Assembly (NCBI RefSeq): GCF_013394855.1
Contig: NZ_JABMLK010000001.1
Span: forward strand, 496,001 to 560,000
DNA length: 64,000 nt
Reading direction: 5' to 3'
Source of the DNA: Limnobaculum xujianqingii
GTDB taxonomy: Bacteria > Pseudomonadota > Gammaproteobacteria > Enterobacterales > Enterobacteriaceae
Shown: positions 19,410 to 28,353 of the stretch, piece by piece
Layout: every line of letters begins with the position of its first letter
Numbering within the stretch: position 1 is the first letter of the stretch
Notes under the pieces: generated by a model
Databases searched by the model: none
What the model was told of the DNA's origin: nothing
What the model saw: the letters and a program-made list of their open reading frames with translations, nothing else
Program-made: the position numbers and the translations under genes

Positions 19410-20383
19410 TTTGGTATCCATGGTTAACGCCCGCCTATAAACAGTTGGTGGCTCAATATGCCTCTGAGCGTAAGCATCATGCACTATTATTACAATCCGT
19501 TCCCGGATGTGGTGATGAGTTATTAATTCAGGCGCTGGGTCGTTGGCTAATGTGTCAGGCACCGCAGGGGGAAAAAACCTGTGGCGTTTGCCATAACTGC
19601 AATTTAATGAAAGCTGGCACGCATCCGGATTGGCATGTAGTTGAACCTGAAAAAGGAAAAACCGCCATTGGTGTCGATCAAATTCGCCAACTGACTGAAA
19701 CTTTGTATAACCATGCACAACAAGGTGGGGTTAAAGCGGTTTGGTTTACGCAATCTGAATTGCTTAGTGAAGCTGCGGCCAACGCTTTATTAAAAACACT
19801 TGAAGAACCGCCGGAAGGCACCTATTTTTTATTAGCCAGTCATGAAATTTCGCAAATACCGGCAACCATACGTAGCCGCTGTTTGTTGTGGACTCTGAGC
19901 TGCCCAAATGAGGCATTCAGCATTGAATGGTTATCACGACAGAATGCAGGGCAGCCGGATAGCCTGAAAACAGCGTTACGCCTTAGCCATGGCGCGCCAT
20001 TGGCGGCACAGCAATTGCTGACCACTGAGGTTTGGAAACAGAGAGATGCAGTATGTCAGGGATTAGATAGTGCGTTCTCTCAGCGGGATTTATTGTCATT
20101 TTTACCACAGCTTAATCATGACAATGCAAATGAGCGAATCCATTGGGCAGTTTCCCTGTTACTGGATGTGGTCAAATATCAACAAGGGGCTGCGAGTTTT
20201 GTGGTAAATCAGGATTGCATATCGCTAATTCAGCGACTGGCCACAATGGGTTCAACGTCGGTGTTTAATCAGCTGGCAAAGGATTGGTTAAACTGTCGAT
20301 ATGAACTGTTAAGCGTTGCCGGCGTAAACAAAGAGTTATTACTGACCAATATGCTAAATCAAGCCGATAGCCTACTGGCCTGA
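19406..20383 (+). CDS. holB: DNA polymerase III subunit delta'
   Basis: Clamp-loader subunit delta'. The 325-aa product contains the zinc module ([18 protein letters not shown]), the degenerate sensor region IRSRCLLW and [13 protein letters not shown], typical of HolB; like other delta' subunits it lacks an active Walker A. Starts with GTG overlapping the tmk stop (GTGA), so translation is coupled. Confidence 0.95.
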   Translation: MIWYPWLTPAYKQLVAQYASERKHHALLLQSVPGCGDELLIQALGRWLMCQAPQGEKTCGVCHNCNLMKAGTHPDWHVVEPEKGKTAIGVDQIRQLTETLYNHAQQGGVKAVWFTQSELLSEAAANALLKTLEEPPEGTYFLLASHEISQIPATIRSRCLLWTLSCPNEAFSIEWLSRQNAGQPDSLKTALRLSHGAPLAAQQLLTTEVWKQRDAVCQGLDSAFSQRDLLSFLPQLNHDNANERIHWAVSLLLDVVKYQQGAASFVVNQDCISLIQRLATMGSTSVFNQLAKDWLNCRYELLSVAGVNKELLLTNMLNQADSLLA

Positions 20384-20411
20384 TTGTCCATTCTAATGAG
20401 TTAATATTCCT

Positions 20412-21188
20412 ATGTATTTAGTTGATTCACATTGCCATCTTGATGGCCTGGATTACGCAGGGTTACATACAGACCTTGCCAGCGTACTTCAGCAGGCAAG
20501 AATGCGTGATGTTAAAGCCTGTCTGGCGGTGTCTACTACGCTGCCCGGGTTTAAAAAGTTGAAACAGATGGTGGCAGGACATGATGAAGTATTTCTTTCC
20601 TGCGGTGTTCATCCATTAAATTTGGATGAAGTTTACCAACAGAAAGAGTTACTGGCGTTAGCTGACGACTCTCGAGTAATAGCATTGGGAGAAACCGGGC
20701 TGGATTACTATTATCAAAAAGATAATATTCCACTGCAGCAAAACTGTTTTCGTCAGCATATTCAGGTAGGAAGAGAATTAAATAAGCCGGTAATTGTTCA
20801 TACTCGCGATGCTCGTACGGATACATTGGCTATTTTAAAAGAAGAGAAGGCTGATGAATGCGGTGGCGTTCTGCACTGTTTCACTGAAGATTGTGATACC
20901 GCTAAAAAACTATTGGATATCGGTTTCTATATTTCATTTTCAGGCATAGTTACTTTCCGTAATGCCGACGCTTTACGTGAAGCGGCACGTTATGTTCCTT
21001 TAGACCGAATGTTGGTTGAAACTGATTCACCTTATCTGGCTCCAGTGCCACATCGGGGCAAAGAGAATCAGCCTGCGTATGTACGTGATGTAGCGGAGTA
21101 TCTTGCAGTATTGAAGCGGGTTGAGCTGGAAGAATTTGCTGAAATCACTACCAAAAATTTTAGTCAGTTATTTAACGTTACACTGTAA
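20412..21188 (+). CDS. ycfH: TatD-family metal-dependent hydrolase YcfH
   Basis: Predicted metal-dependent DNase or phosphodiesterase of the amidohydrolase (TIM-barrel) fold. The 258-aa product begins MYLVDSHCHLDGLDY with the HxH metal site and continues with GETGLDYYY, VIVHTRDA, LHCFTED and LVETDSPYLAP, the full TatD set. It lies 28 nt after holB. In E. coli ptsG follows; here an RNA-repair cassette occupies that place after a terminator. Confidence 0.93.
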   Translation: MYLVDSHCHLDGLDYAGLHTDLASVLQQARMRDVKACLAVSTTLPGFKKLKQMVAGHDEVFLSCGVHPLNLDEVYQQKELLALADDSRVIALGETGLDYYYQKDNIPLQQNCFRQHIQVGRELNKPVIVHTRDARTDTLAILKEEKADECGGVLHCFTEDCDTAKKLLDIGFYISFSGIVTFRNADALREAARYVPLDRMLVETDSPYLAPVPHRGKENQPAYVRDVAEYLAVLKRVELEEFAEITTKNFSQLFNVTL

Positions 21189-21212
21189 CTAGCATTGTCA
21201 TTATTCTGGTTC

Positions 21213-21252
21213 GCCGGACGGTAATTAAAAGGTTGTCCGGCAACTATTTTTT
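21213..21252 (+). terminator. terminator after ycfH
   Basis: Stem GCCGGAC / GTCCGGC around a 15-nt loop, followed by AACTATTTTTTT. It ends the mltG-tmk-holB-ycfH transcript. Confidence 0.75.
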
Positions 21253-21282
21253 TATTCAGTGATAATATTTATCCATAATCTG

Positions 21283-21312
21283 TTGATAAATTCATCTTTA
21301 GCCTGTTAAGAT
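21283..21312 (+). promoter_or_regulatory. sigma70-like promoter for the RNA-repair cassette
   Basis: TTGATA (21283-21288), 18-bp spacer, TAAGAT (21307-21312). A start near 21319 gives a leader of about 195 nt before the ligase ATG, long enough to hold regulatory structure. No sigma54 -24/-12 pattern is visible here, unlike the rtcBA RNA-repair operon of E. coli. Confidence 0.5.
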
Positions 21313-21391
21313 GCGCCCGCCTTCAAGTATCACCGCGTTAAAATCCCTCTGTTTTACGCCTTATCATCTGCTCATTTGGGTAGGATGAATT

Positions 21392-21439
21392 ATGCATAAC
21401 TATTTCAACGAATCTGTTTTAATTAATGATTACTGTTAG
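21392..21439 (+). CDS. possible 15-codon leader ORF ahead of the RNA ligase
   Basis: ATG after a Shine-Dalgarno-like TAGGAT at 7-nt spacing; reads MHNYFNESVLINDYC then TAG. A small stem (TCCGC / GCGGA, 21440-21453) begins at the base after the stop, and ATTAC/GTAAT (21429-21433 with 21475-21479) could close a larger fold. The layout resembles a leader peptide with a downstream switch, but chance is a real alternative at this size. Confidence 0.3.
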   Translation: MHNYFNESVLINDYC

Positions 21440-21513
21440 TCCGCAACCGCGGAATACCAATGTCGGATAGTCTCGTAATGAAATAATGTGCATCTGAAAA
21501 GTGGATTAGCATT

Positions 21514-22224
21514 ATGGATATGCAATCGAGAAAATATGGCAGAACTTACCATTATCCATTTTCTCCGGGAACCACCAGTGACGATCGTATCAACCATCAT
21601 TGGTGGCGTGATATTGAAAATATATCTCATCTGGTTCATACCGAGAAATTGGATGGTGAAAATAACTGCCTGAATAAATATGGCGTATTTGCCCGATCCC
21701 ATGCCGCACCGACACAATCGGCCTGGACCCAGCAAATTCGTCAACGTTGGCAACTGATTAAAGATGACTTAGGCGATATAGAGATTTTTGGTGAAAATCT
21801 GTATGCCATACACTCCATCGAGTACCAAAAGCTGGAGGAATATTTTTTTGTGTTTGCTGTACGTTATAAAGATATGTGGCTTAGTTGGGAAGAAGTCGGT
21901 TTTTATGCCGAGCTGTTTGATTTTCCTCGTATTCCACAATTAGACATTGTTGAAACAACCAGTGAATCAGAGTTTAGTCGTTTGATTCTTCAGCATGCAG
22001 GTCAGAATAGCCATTTTGAATCCTGGGATACCCATTCTCATCAGCCCTGTTCGATGGAGGGAATTGTTACCCGCAATAGCGATGCTTATCCGGTAACGGA
22101 TTTTTCTCATAATGTATTTAAGTACGTACGAAAAAATCACGTTAAAACCGATATTCACTGGAAGAGTAACTGGCAACAAGCCCCGCTTTATTATGAGCGA
22201 GATGCAGCAGGAGGGCCAAAATGA
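21514..22224 (+). CDS. ATP-dependent RNA ligase (Rnl2-like nucleotidyltransferase)
   Basis: Predicted to seal RNA 3'-OH/5'-phosphate ends through a lysyl-AMP intermediate. The 236-aa product shows covalent nucleotidyltransferase motif I at KLDGEN with Lys45, a FGENLYA motif III-type segment, motif IV in SMEGIVTR and motif V in VFKYVRKNH. It is short for an RNA ligase and has little beyond the catalytic domain. The opening KYGRTYHYPFSPGTTSDDR is shared by bacterial ligases of this family. It overlaps the next gene by 4 nt (ATGA). With the downstream HD-kinase it forms an end-healing and sealing pair. RNA rather than DNA preference is inferred from the family. Confidence 0.85.
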   Translation: MDMQSRKYGRTYHYPFSPGTTSDDRINHHWWRDIENISHLVHTEKLDGENNCLNKYGVFARSHAAPTQSAWTQQIRQRWQLIKDDLGDIEIFGENLYAIHSIEYQKLEEYFFVFAVRYKDMWLSWEEVGFYAELFDFPRIPQLDIVETTSESEFSRLILQHAGQNSHFESWDTHSHQPCSMEGIVTRNSDAYPVTDFSHNVFKYVRKNHVKTDIHWKSNWQQAPLYYERDAAGGPK

Positions 22225-23354
22225 GCTGGATGTTAAGTCGTGACAAATCGTGGCAATTCCTGCAGCAAAATTTCTTATGGGTTGCTGATATGAGCGGTGT
22301 AATGCAAGATCCGATTCATCATGCCGAAGGGGATGTGTCCGTACACACTCAGTGCGTACTGGAGGCTTTGAGGTCATTACCTGAATATCAGCAATTGCCA
22401 ACGTTGCAGCAGGAAATTTTGTGGAGTGCAGCACTGCTTCACGATGTGGAAAAGCGAAGCACTACCCGAATCGATTACGACGGACGTATTGTTTCGCCAG
22501 GACATGCCCGCAAAGGTGAGCTTACGGCTCGTCAGATTCTGTTTAAGGATCTCGCTGCACCCTTTGCCATACGAGAAATGATAGCCGCTCTGGTGCGCTA
22601 TCATGGGTTACCTTTGTGGGTTATGGAAAAACAAGATCCACAAAAATCACTGTTATCTGCATCACTGCGGGTAGATAACCAGTTGCTGACGCTATTGGCC
22701 AAAGCGGATGTGCTTGGTCGGGAATGCACTGATGCGAAGGAGTTATTAAACCGTATTGAGCTATTTGAGTTGTATTGTCATGAGCAACAATGCTGGAGAC
22801 AAGGGCGAGAGTTTCCGTCTGCGGAGGCCAAATATCGTTATTTTTCTACCGATAATGCCCCGCTGGACTATCAGCCTTATGACGATTATCAAAGTCAGGT
22901 AACGTTGTTATCCGGATTACCGGGAATGGGAAAGGACAGCTATATTCAGCAGCATTGTTTTGGATTACCAGTAATCAGCCTGGATGATATTCGCCGTCAA
23001 CATCGTATTGCACCTGATGACAAAATGGCAAATGGCTGGGTGGTTCAACAGGCTAAACAACTGGCAAGAGAGAAATTACGTCGTGGTGAAGATTTTGTCT
23101 GGAATGCGACTAATATTACTCACCAAATGCGCCAACAGCTGATAAATCTGTTAGTTAGTTATAAAGCTCGGGTCAGGGTAATCTACATAGAAGTGCCCTA
23201 TGTGAAATGGAAACAGCAAAATAGTGCACGTATATATGCAGTACCTGATGCGGTGATGGATCGTATGTTGGCTAAACTGGAATTACCGGCACCTGAAGAG
23301 GCGCATGAGGTTATTTATTATATTGATGGTCAGACAGAAGCTATCTCCATATAG
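22221..23354 (+). CDS. HD-Pnk: HD-domain phosphoesterase fused to a polynucleotide 5'-kinase
   Basis: 377-aa two-domain protein. Residues about 30-190 form an HD domain: His42, the HD pair at 74-75 (LLHDVEK), His95 (SPGH) and His128. Residues about 225-377 form a P-loop kinase with GLPGMGKD (232-239), Asp255/Asp256 in SLDDIRR and WNATNIT. This matches the HD-Pnk family described from Runella slithyformis, in which HD removes 2',3'-cyclic or 3'-phosphates and the kinase phosphorylates 5'-OH ends, making breaks sealable. Coupling to an RNA ligase supports this. No RtcA, RtcB or Rsr gene is in the window. Confidence 0.85.
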   Translation: MSWMLSRDKSWQFLQQNFLWVADMSGVMQDPIHHAEGDVSVHTQCVLEALRSLPEYQQLPTLQQEILWSAALLHDVEKRSTTRIDYDGRIVSPGHARKGELTARQILFKDLAAPFAIREMIAALVRYHGLPLWVMEKQDPQKSLLSASLRVDNQLLTLLAKADVLGRECTDAKELLNRIELFELYCHEQQCWRQGREFPSAEAKYRYFSTDNAPLDYQPYDDYQSQVTLLSGLPGMGKDSYIQQHCFGLPVISLDDIRRQHRIAPDDKMANGWVVQQAKQLAREKLRRGEDFVWNATNITHQMRQQLINLLVSYKARVRVIYIEVPYVKWKQQNSARIYAVPDAVMDRMLAKLELPAPEEAHEVIYYIDGQTEAISI

Positions 23355-23397
23355 CCGCTATACATTCGATATTATTAAATTAATCTGATAATAAAAT

Positions 23398-23433
23398 AAC
23401 GAGAAGATAAAATTAATGTTTTGTCTTCTCGTT
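23398..23433 (+). terminator. terminator after the RNA-repair cassette
   Basis: Long hairpin AACGAGAAGA / TCTTCTCGTT with a further AAAA/TTTT pairing inside, then TTTTAAC. It isolates the cassette from nagK; the 226-bp gap holds nothing else I can support. Confidence 0.7.
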
Positions 23434-23580
23434 TTAACATGTGTTGGCCAGCGGCGTACGCTATATCGAGTTATCACCTGATTTATTGAATAAAATAATG
23501 AAATATCATTAATATGGCGGGTTGTTTAATGATGGCATCAGAGGCTATAGTCAGGGATAAATATTTTTCAGGAGTCTGAC

Positions 23581-24492
23581 ATGTATTACGGTTTTGATAT
23601 GGGCGGCACAAAGACGGAATTGGCCGTATTTGATGCAGACTTAAATCAGCTATGGCAGAAACGTGTTCCCACGCCTAAAGATGATTATCAGGCTCTGCTA
23701 CAGGTATTTATTGACCTGACAAATGAAGCTGATCAACGGTTTAATACCAAGGGGCAGGTTGGTGTCGGTATTCCAGGTATTGTGAATGCCAAAGAGGGAA
23801 CCGTATTTACCACCAATGTGCCGGCGGCTAAATATAAACCATTGGTAGCTGATTTGACGCATTGCTTACACCGGACGGTGAAAATAGACAATGATGCCAA
23901 CTGTTTTGCGCTGTCTGAAGCATGGGCGCCTGAATTTCGGCAATACCCAACGGTATTAGGTTTAATTCTGGGTACTGGTGTTGGTGGTGGTTTTGTCGTC
24001 AATGGAAAAGTGATCTCCGGTAAAAATGGTATCGCGGGTGAAATAGGTCATTTAAATCTGACAAGCGCTGCAGATAAAGTTCTGACTGATGCAGTACCAC
24101 AAATAGTTTGTGGCTGTGGCAAGATGGGCTGCTTTGAAGGATATCTGGCTGGTCCGGGTTTTGAGCGTATCTATCGCAGTTTTTATCAAAAACCGCTAAC
24201 CGCGGTGCAAATTATCGAAGATTATTATGCGGGGGATGCTTCAGCTAAAATTCACGTAGAGCGCTATCTCACTGTGTTATCCATCTATCTGGGCAACATA
24301 CTGACATTGTTTGATCCACATTTATTGGTCATCGGTGGAGGATTGTCGCAGTTTGATGAAATCTATCGTTTGTTGCCTGAGTATCTGCCTCAGTATCTGT
24401 ATGGTATAGCAACGCTACCGGCTATTGAAAAGGCACGTTATGGTGATGCTGGTGGTGCCCGGGGAGCGGCCTGTCTTAATCTGGTGGATTAG
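23581..24492 (+). CDS. nagK: N-acetylglucosamine kinase, ROK family
   Basis: Phosphorylates GlcNAc recovered from cell-wall recycling, giving GlcNAc-6-phosphate. The 303-aa product has the DMGGTKTEL phosphate loop, DNDANCFALSEA, GTGVGGG, and the ROK zinc motif CGCGKMGCFEGYLAGPG. Length and C-terminus (GDAGGARGAACL) match NagK. Preceded by a good Shine-Dalgarno site (CAGGAGT). It is monocistronic, convergent with sodB. Confidence 0.93.
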   Translation: MYYGFDMGGTKTELAVFDADLNQLWQKRVPTPKDDYQALLQVFIDLTNEADQRFNTKGQVGVGIPGIVNAKEGTVFTTNVPAAKYKPLVADLTHCLHRTVKIDNDANCFALSEAWAPEFRQYPTVLGLILGTGVGGGFVVNGKVISGKNGIAGEIGHLNLTSAADKVLTDAVPQIVCGCGKMGCFEGYLAGPGFERIYRSFYQKPLTAVQIIEDYYAGDASAKIHVERYLTVLSIYLGNILTLFDPHLLVIGGGLSQFDEIYRLLPEYLPQYLYGIATLPAIEKARYGDAGGARGAACLNLVD

Positions 24493-24511
24493 CAGATAGT
24501 TGTTAGATAAA

Positions 24512-24537
24512 AAATGCCGCAATTATATGCGGCATTT
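24512..24537. terminator. bidirectional terminator between nagK and sodB
   Basis: Ten-bp stem AAATGCCGCA / TGCGGCATTT with an ATTATA loop and flanking A- and T-runs, between two convergent genes. Confidence 0.85.
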
Positions 24538-24553
24538 TTGTATCACTGGATAA

Positions 24554-25132
24554 TTATGCCAGATTTTTAGCAACAAATTCCCAGTTAACCAGCGCCCAGA
24601 AATTTTCTAAATATTTAGGGCGGGCATTACGGTAATCAATGTAGTAAGCATGTTCCCATACGTCTACAGTTAATAGTGGCTTATCACCATCAGTCATTGG
24701 GTTGGCTGCGTTTGAAGTATTTACGATAGCTAATTTACCATCGGCTTTTTTCACCAGCCAGGTCCAGCCTGAACCGAAGTTCTTCACTGCTGAATCAGAT
24801 AATTGATCTTTAAATGCAGCGAAAGAACCAAAGTTTTTAGCAATAGCGTCAGCCAGTGCACCTGTTGGTTCACCACCAGCTTTAGGCGCCAGACAGTTCC
24901 AGTAGAAGGTATGGTTCCAGACTTGTGCTGCGTTATTAAAGATGCCGCCAGAAGATTTCAAAACGATCTCTTCCAGAGATTTACCTTCAAACTCAGTACC
25001 TTTTACTAAGTTATTCAGGTTAACAACGTAGGTGTTGTGGTGTTTACCGTAGTGATATTCCAGAGTTTCAACGGAGATGTGTGGTTCCAGGGCATCTTTA
25101 GCATAAGGAAGGGCTGGTAATTCAAATGACAT
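24554..25132 (-). CDS. sodB: iron superoxide dismutase SodB
   Basis: Dismutates superoxide in the cytosol with an iron cofactor. From ATG 25132 (GAGGAG Shine-Dalgarno site) it is 192 aa, beginning [20 protein letters not shown]. Metal ligands are His27 in YHYGKHH, His in VWNHTFYW, and Asp/His in [27 protein letters not shown] and FGSGWTWLV favour Fe over Mn. An upstream in-frame extension to 25204 has no family match and is rejected. Fur and RyhB control is known for E. coli sodB; I did not verify sites here. Confidence 0.96.
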   Translation of the reverse strand: MSFELPALPYAKDALEPHISVETLEYHYGKHHNTYVVNLNNLVKGTEFEGKSLEEIVLKSSGGIFNNAAQVWNHTFYWNCLAPKAGGEPTGALADAIAKNFGSFAAFKDQLSDSAVKNFGSGWTWLVKKADGKLAIVNTSNAANPMTDGDKPLLTVDVWEHAYYIDYRNARPKYLENFWALVNWEFVAKNLA

Positions 25133-25422
25133 TTTATTGCTCCTCAAGAAAAAAATAGTGCTCATTGATTTCATCAACCCTGAATAACGAGTTGTATGAA
25201 TCATGAGTCATTTGCAAGAAAACTGTTATTACTTTGTTATAACTTATGATTTTATCAACTTTTTTTTATATTTAAAGGAAAATAGTGGAAAAGATCGGTG
25301 TTTGAGTAGGGATTCATCAATGAAGACGCCGGTATCAAAGGAACTGAAGGAAAATAAAAATTAGTTTATGTATTAACTTAAGCGTGAGAGAAATCAGGTA
25401 ATTGCGTTATAAGGGATACATA

Positions 25423-25438
25423 ATAGAATGTATTCTAT
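25423..25438. promoter_or_regulatory. perfect 16-bp palindrome in the sodB-grxD gap
   Basis: ATAGAAT-GT-ATTCTAT lies about 100 bp upstream of grxD, next to a TATACT hexamer (25443-25448). It could be an operator for a dimeric repressor; I do not recognise the regulator. The remaining bases of the 408-bp gap are AT-rich with no gene. Confidence 0.4.
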
Positions 25439-25540
25439 CTGCTATACTATAACCCTATAAAAAGTGGTATTTTTTCCTGTCACTATAGTCGCTACAATAG
25501 TCATACAATAAGCGCAATGTCTGCTTGAGGAAGCAAAATA

Positions 25541-25879
25541 ATGACGACACTAGAAAAGATTCAACGCCAAATCGCTGAGAACCCAATTTTACTCTATATG
25601 AAAGGCTCACCAAAGCTACCTAGTTGTGGTTTTAGTGCTCAGGCAGTTCAGGCACTCTCCGCTTGCGGTGAGCGTTTTGCGTATGTGGATATTCTACAGA
25701 ATCCTGATATTCGTGCTGAATTACCTAAATATGCTAACTGGCCAACGTTCCCTCAACTGTGGGTGAACGGTGAGCTGATTGGTGGCTGTGATATTATTCT
25801 GGAAATGTATCAACGTGGTGAACTGCAGACATTACTGAAAGAAGCTGCAGCAAATGCCGGCTCTCAAGACGCAGAGTAA
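25541..25879 (+). CDS. grxD: monothiol glutaredoxin GrxD (Grx4)
   Basis: Binds a glutathione-ligated [2Fe-2S] cluster and hands clusters to partners; part of iron-sulfur and iron homeostasis. The 112-aa product has the monothiol CGFS motif at Cys29 (KLPSCGFSAQ), the WPTFPQLW cis-Pro segment and GGCDIILEM. A Shine-Dalgarno site (GAGGAAG) precedes the ATG. Convergent with rnt, as in E. coli. Confidence 0.96.
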   Translation: MTTLEKIQRQIAENPILLYMKGSPKLPSCGFSAQAVQALSACGERFAYVDILQNPDIRAELPKYANWPTFPQLWVNGELIGGCDIILEMYQRGELQTLLKEAAANAGSQDAE

Positions 25880-25898
25880 TTAATTTGATTGAAATATA

Positions 25899-25920
25899 AA
25901 GCCCCGATTTTCGGGGCTTT
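25899..25920. terminator. bidirectional terminator between grxD and rnt
   Basis: Stem AAGCCCCGA / TCGGGGCTT with flanking A- and T-rich sequence, between convergent genes. Confidence 0.82.
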
Positions 25921-25927
25921 ATAGTAA

Positions 25928-26581
25928 TTAGTCTCTGACCTGCTGGTCTGGCGTGACTGGCCAGCCACCGAGTTTTTTCCAACGGTTAACCAGTTCACAA
26001 AACAGTTCAGTAGTTCTTTCAGTGTCGTAAAGAGCTGAATGAGCCTGAGAACTGTCAAAAGGGATACCTGCTGTAATACAGGCTTTTGCCAGTACGGTTT
26101 GCCCAAGCACTAAACCACTTAGTGCTGCGGTATCAAAGGTGGCAAAAGGGTGAAAAGGGTTACGCTTCAGGCCAGCTCGCTCTGCGGCAGCCATCAGAAA
26201 ACCATGGTCAAATGTGGCATTGTGCGCAACGACAATTGCCCGGTTACAGTTCTGATCTTTAATTCCTTTACGTACCATTTTAAAAATAGCGTGTAACGCA
26301 TCATATTCACTGACCGCCCCGCGCAGAGGGTTGGTTGGGTCAATACCGTTAAAGGCTAAAGCGTCAGGGGAGAGTACGGAACCTTCAAAAGGCTCAATAT
26401 GAAAATGCAGAGATTGGTCACGCATCAACCAGCCCTGATCGTTCATTTTTAAGGTAAAGGCGGCTATTTCTAATAACGCGTTAGTTTTTGCGTCAAATCC
26501 TGCGGTTTCAACATCAATCACAACGGGGTAAAACCCACGAAAACGCTCGCTTAAACTGTTTTGAGTATTATTATCAGCCAT
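25928..26581 (-). CDS. rnt: ribonuclease T
   Basis: DEDD 3'-5' exoribonuclease that trims tRNA, 5S and 23S rRNA 3' ends and turns over tRNA-CCA ends. The 217-aa product has Asp23/Glu25 in [10 protein letters not shown], the HNATFDHGF motif II, and [10 protein letters not shown] motif III with the catalytic His and Asp. N-terminus and length match the E. coli enzyme. Lies downstream of gloA on the same strand with a 200-bp gap that contains a hairpin. Confidence 0.96.
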   Translation of the reverse strand: MADNNTQNSLSERFRGFYPVVIDVETAGFDAKTNALLEIAAFTLKMNDQGWLMRDQSLHFHIEPFEGSVLSPDALAFNGIDPTNPLRGAVSEYDALHAIFKMVRKGIKDQNCNRAIVVAHNATFDHGFLMAAAERAGLKRNPFHPFATFDTAALSGLVLGQTVLAKACITAGIPFDSSQAHSALYDTERTTELFCELVNRWKKLGGWPVTPDQQVRD

Positions 26582-26737
26582 GTCTACCTGTTCTTTAAAA
26601 TTTTCAAGCCACTATTATGCCAAATTTTGCCATCTGATGCTTGGTATAATCATTATCTCAGGCAGGGATAATCCCAAACTAAGAAATAATGCTAACCGAT
26701 CATCAGAAACGATAATATGAGGGTATAAGGGTGTTTA

Positions 26738-26761
26738 TTGAGCATACCTGAGTATGCTCAA
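26738..26761 (-). terminator. hairpin after gloA
   Basis: Ten-bp perfect stem TTGAGCATAC / GTATGCTCAA with a CTGA loop, 20 nt beyond the gloA stop on the minus strand. The following T-run is weak, so it may be a terminator or an mRNA 3'-end stabiliser. Confidence 0.5.
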
Positions 26762-26780
26762 CGATAGGAAAAAATATAAA

Positions 26781-27188
26781 TTAGTTACCTAATGCCTGAC
26801 TGGCTTGCTTATTTTCGATCAGTTCAATTTTATAACCGTCAGGATCTTCGACGAATGCAATAATAGTGGATCCACCTTTTACCGGACCCGCTTCACGAGT
26901 AATATTTCCACCTGCTTTACGTATTTGTTCACAGGTCGCCGCAACATTATCAACACCCAGAGCGATATGACCGAATGCTGTTCCCATATCATAGCTTTCG
27001 ACGCCCCAGTTGTACGTCAGTTCAATAACGGCGCCTTGACTCTCATCACTGTAACCGACAAATGCTAACGAATACTTATATTCGGTATTCTCACTGCTGC
27101 GCAGTAAACGCATACCTAATACCTTGGTATAGAAGTCAATAGAACGCTGTAAATTACCAACTCGTAGCATGGTATGAAGCAAACGCAT
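26781..27188 (-). CDS. gloA: lactoylglutathione lyase (glyoxalase I)
   Basis: Isomerises the methylglyoxal-glutathione adduct to S-lactoylglutathione, the first detoxification step. From ATG 27188 (GAGGATAAC Shine-Dalgarno site) it is 135 aa and starts [20 protein letters not shown]. Metal ligands are His5, a Glu in IELTYNWG, His in GHIALGVD and Glu in [12 protein letters not shown] 37-residue upstream extension has no family match. Near rnt, as in E. coli. Confidence 0.95.
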   Translation of the reverse strand: MRLLHTMLRVGNLQRSIDFYTKVLGMRLLRSSENTEYKYSLAFVGYSDESQGAVIELTYNWGVESYDMGTAFGHIALGVDNVAATCEQIRKAGGNITREAGPVKGGSTIIAFVEDPDGYKIELIENKQASQALGN

Positions 27189-27430
27189 GTCGTTATCCTC
27201 TTGGTTGTTAAATCTTTCACTCGGTAAATTTGAACAAATTATCCTGTCGCTCAGTATACCCGAGACTGAGCTGAAGTGTTTAATGGATTGATACAGCAAG
27301 TACTGAATTGGTTACCGGGAGCAGGCAGTCATTCCTGAATACAATAAACTCCTTGCTTTTTATCATAGTTCAATCTATTACCTATCCATATTCATTATTT
27401 TGTTTGCTAAGTAATTCGTTGAGTTTGACT

Positions 27431-27670
27431 ATGCCACAGCAACTGGAATTTTTTGATATCCCATCGCCATGCCGCGGCGTTTGTCAAAGTGACAGCCGGG
27501 GATATTGCCTGGGCTGTTTCAGAAGCAGGGATGAACGCTTTAAGTGGATGACACTAAGCGATATGGAAAAACGCGATGTTTTACGCCTTTGTCATCAACG
27601 TCGCCTGATCAGAAACCGAAAAGCAATTGCGCAAGATGATAATCAGCCAGAGCAACCTTCTCTATTTTAA
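27431..27670 (+). CDS. ydhL: DUF1289 protein YdhL
   Basis: Small cysteine-rich cytosolic protein of unknown function. From ATG 27431 it is 79 aa with the DUF1289 pattern: PSPCRGVCQSD, YCLGCFRSRDE with four Cys that could bind metal, then a basic stretch RLCHQRRLIRNRK. Longer in-frame starts upstream give a hydrophobic N-terminus not seen in the family. The gloA-ydhL-sodC neighbourhood resembles that of E. coli. Confidence 0.82.
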   Translation: MPQQLEFFDIPSPCRGVCQSDSRGYCLGCFRSRDERFKWMTLSDMEKRDVLRLCHQRRLIRNRKAIAQDDNQPEQPSLF

Positions 27671-27831
27671 ATTCACTACTTCTTTTTGGTTATTAATGAG
27701 TTAAAACACGTTCATCTATTTTACATAGCGTGATAACGATCACTTAGTTTGATGTTCACTCTGAAATAACGCTATTTATCACCCATAATAAATAGGCTTA
27801 GATAATAAGCGATTTATTAAAAGGATAAACA

Positions 27832-28353
27832 ATGAAACGTTATTTAACTGCATTAGCAGCACTGGTTATTTCTGGTGGAATTCAGGCTGCAACTGTTGAG
27901 GTTCCTGTTAATAGTGTTTCCGCTGAAGGAATCGGACAATCAGTGGGTACCGTAACCATTAGTGAAACGGATTATGGATTGCTATTTACCCCTAATTTGA
28001 AATCATTACCGGCTGGTATTCATGGATTTCATATTCATGAAAAAGGAAGCTGTGAACCAGGAATGAAAGAAGGTAAAGCGGTTGCTGCATTGGCTGCCGG
28101 GGGGCATTTCGATCCGGAAAAAACAGGTAAGCATCTGGGGCCCTATGCCAATGGTCATTTAGGTGATTTACCTGCGGTTTATGCTGCGGCTGATGGAACG
28201 GCGACTTACCCGGTATTAGCTCCACGTCTGAAAACTATTGAACAAATTAAAGGTCTTGCGCTGATGGTTCATGCTGGTGGGGATAATCATGATGATCATC
28301 CTGAACCACTGGGCGGTGGCGGTGCCAGATCGGCCTGTGGTGTAATCAATTAA
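27832..28353 (+). CDS. sodC: periplasmic Cu/Zn superoxide dismutase SodC
   Basis: Dismutates superoxide in the periplasm. The 173-aa precursor has a signal peptide (MKRYLTALAALVISGGIQA, cleavage before ATV). Copper and zinc ligands lie in HGFHIHEKGSC, GGHFDPEKTGKHLGPY, GHLGDLP and MVHAGGDNH; the disulfide pair is the Cys in KGSCEP and SACGVIN. The extra His-rich DNHDDHPEP is at the place of the E. coli NYSDKPAP loop. Preceded by AAAAGGATA as Shine-Dalgarno site. Confidence 0.94.
   Translation: MKRYLTALAALVISGGIQAATVEVPVNSVSAEGIGQSVGTVTISETDYGLLFTPNLKSLPAGIHGFHIHEKGSCEPGMKEGKAVAALAAGGHFDPEKTGKHLGPYANGHLGDLPAVYAAADGTATYPVLAPRLKTIEQIKGLALMVHAGGDNHDDHPEPLGGGGARSACGVIN

Noticed and set aside
21420..21485. 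Y-RNA or tRNA-like element before the RNA ligase, by analogy with the rsr-yrl-rtc operon
   Set aside because: Only short stems are visible, no T-arm GTTCGAAT-type module is present, and no Ro/Rsr gene is in the window.
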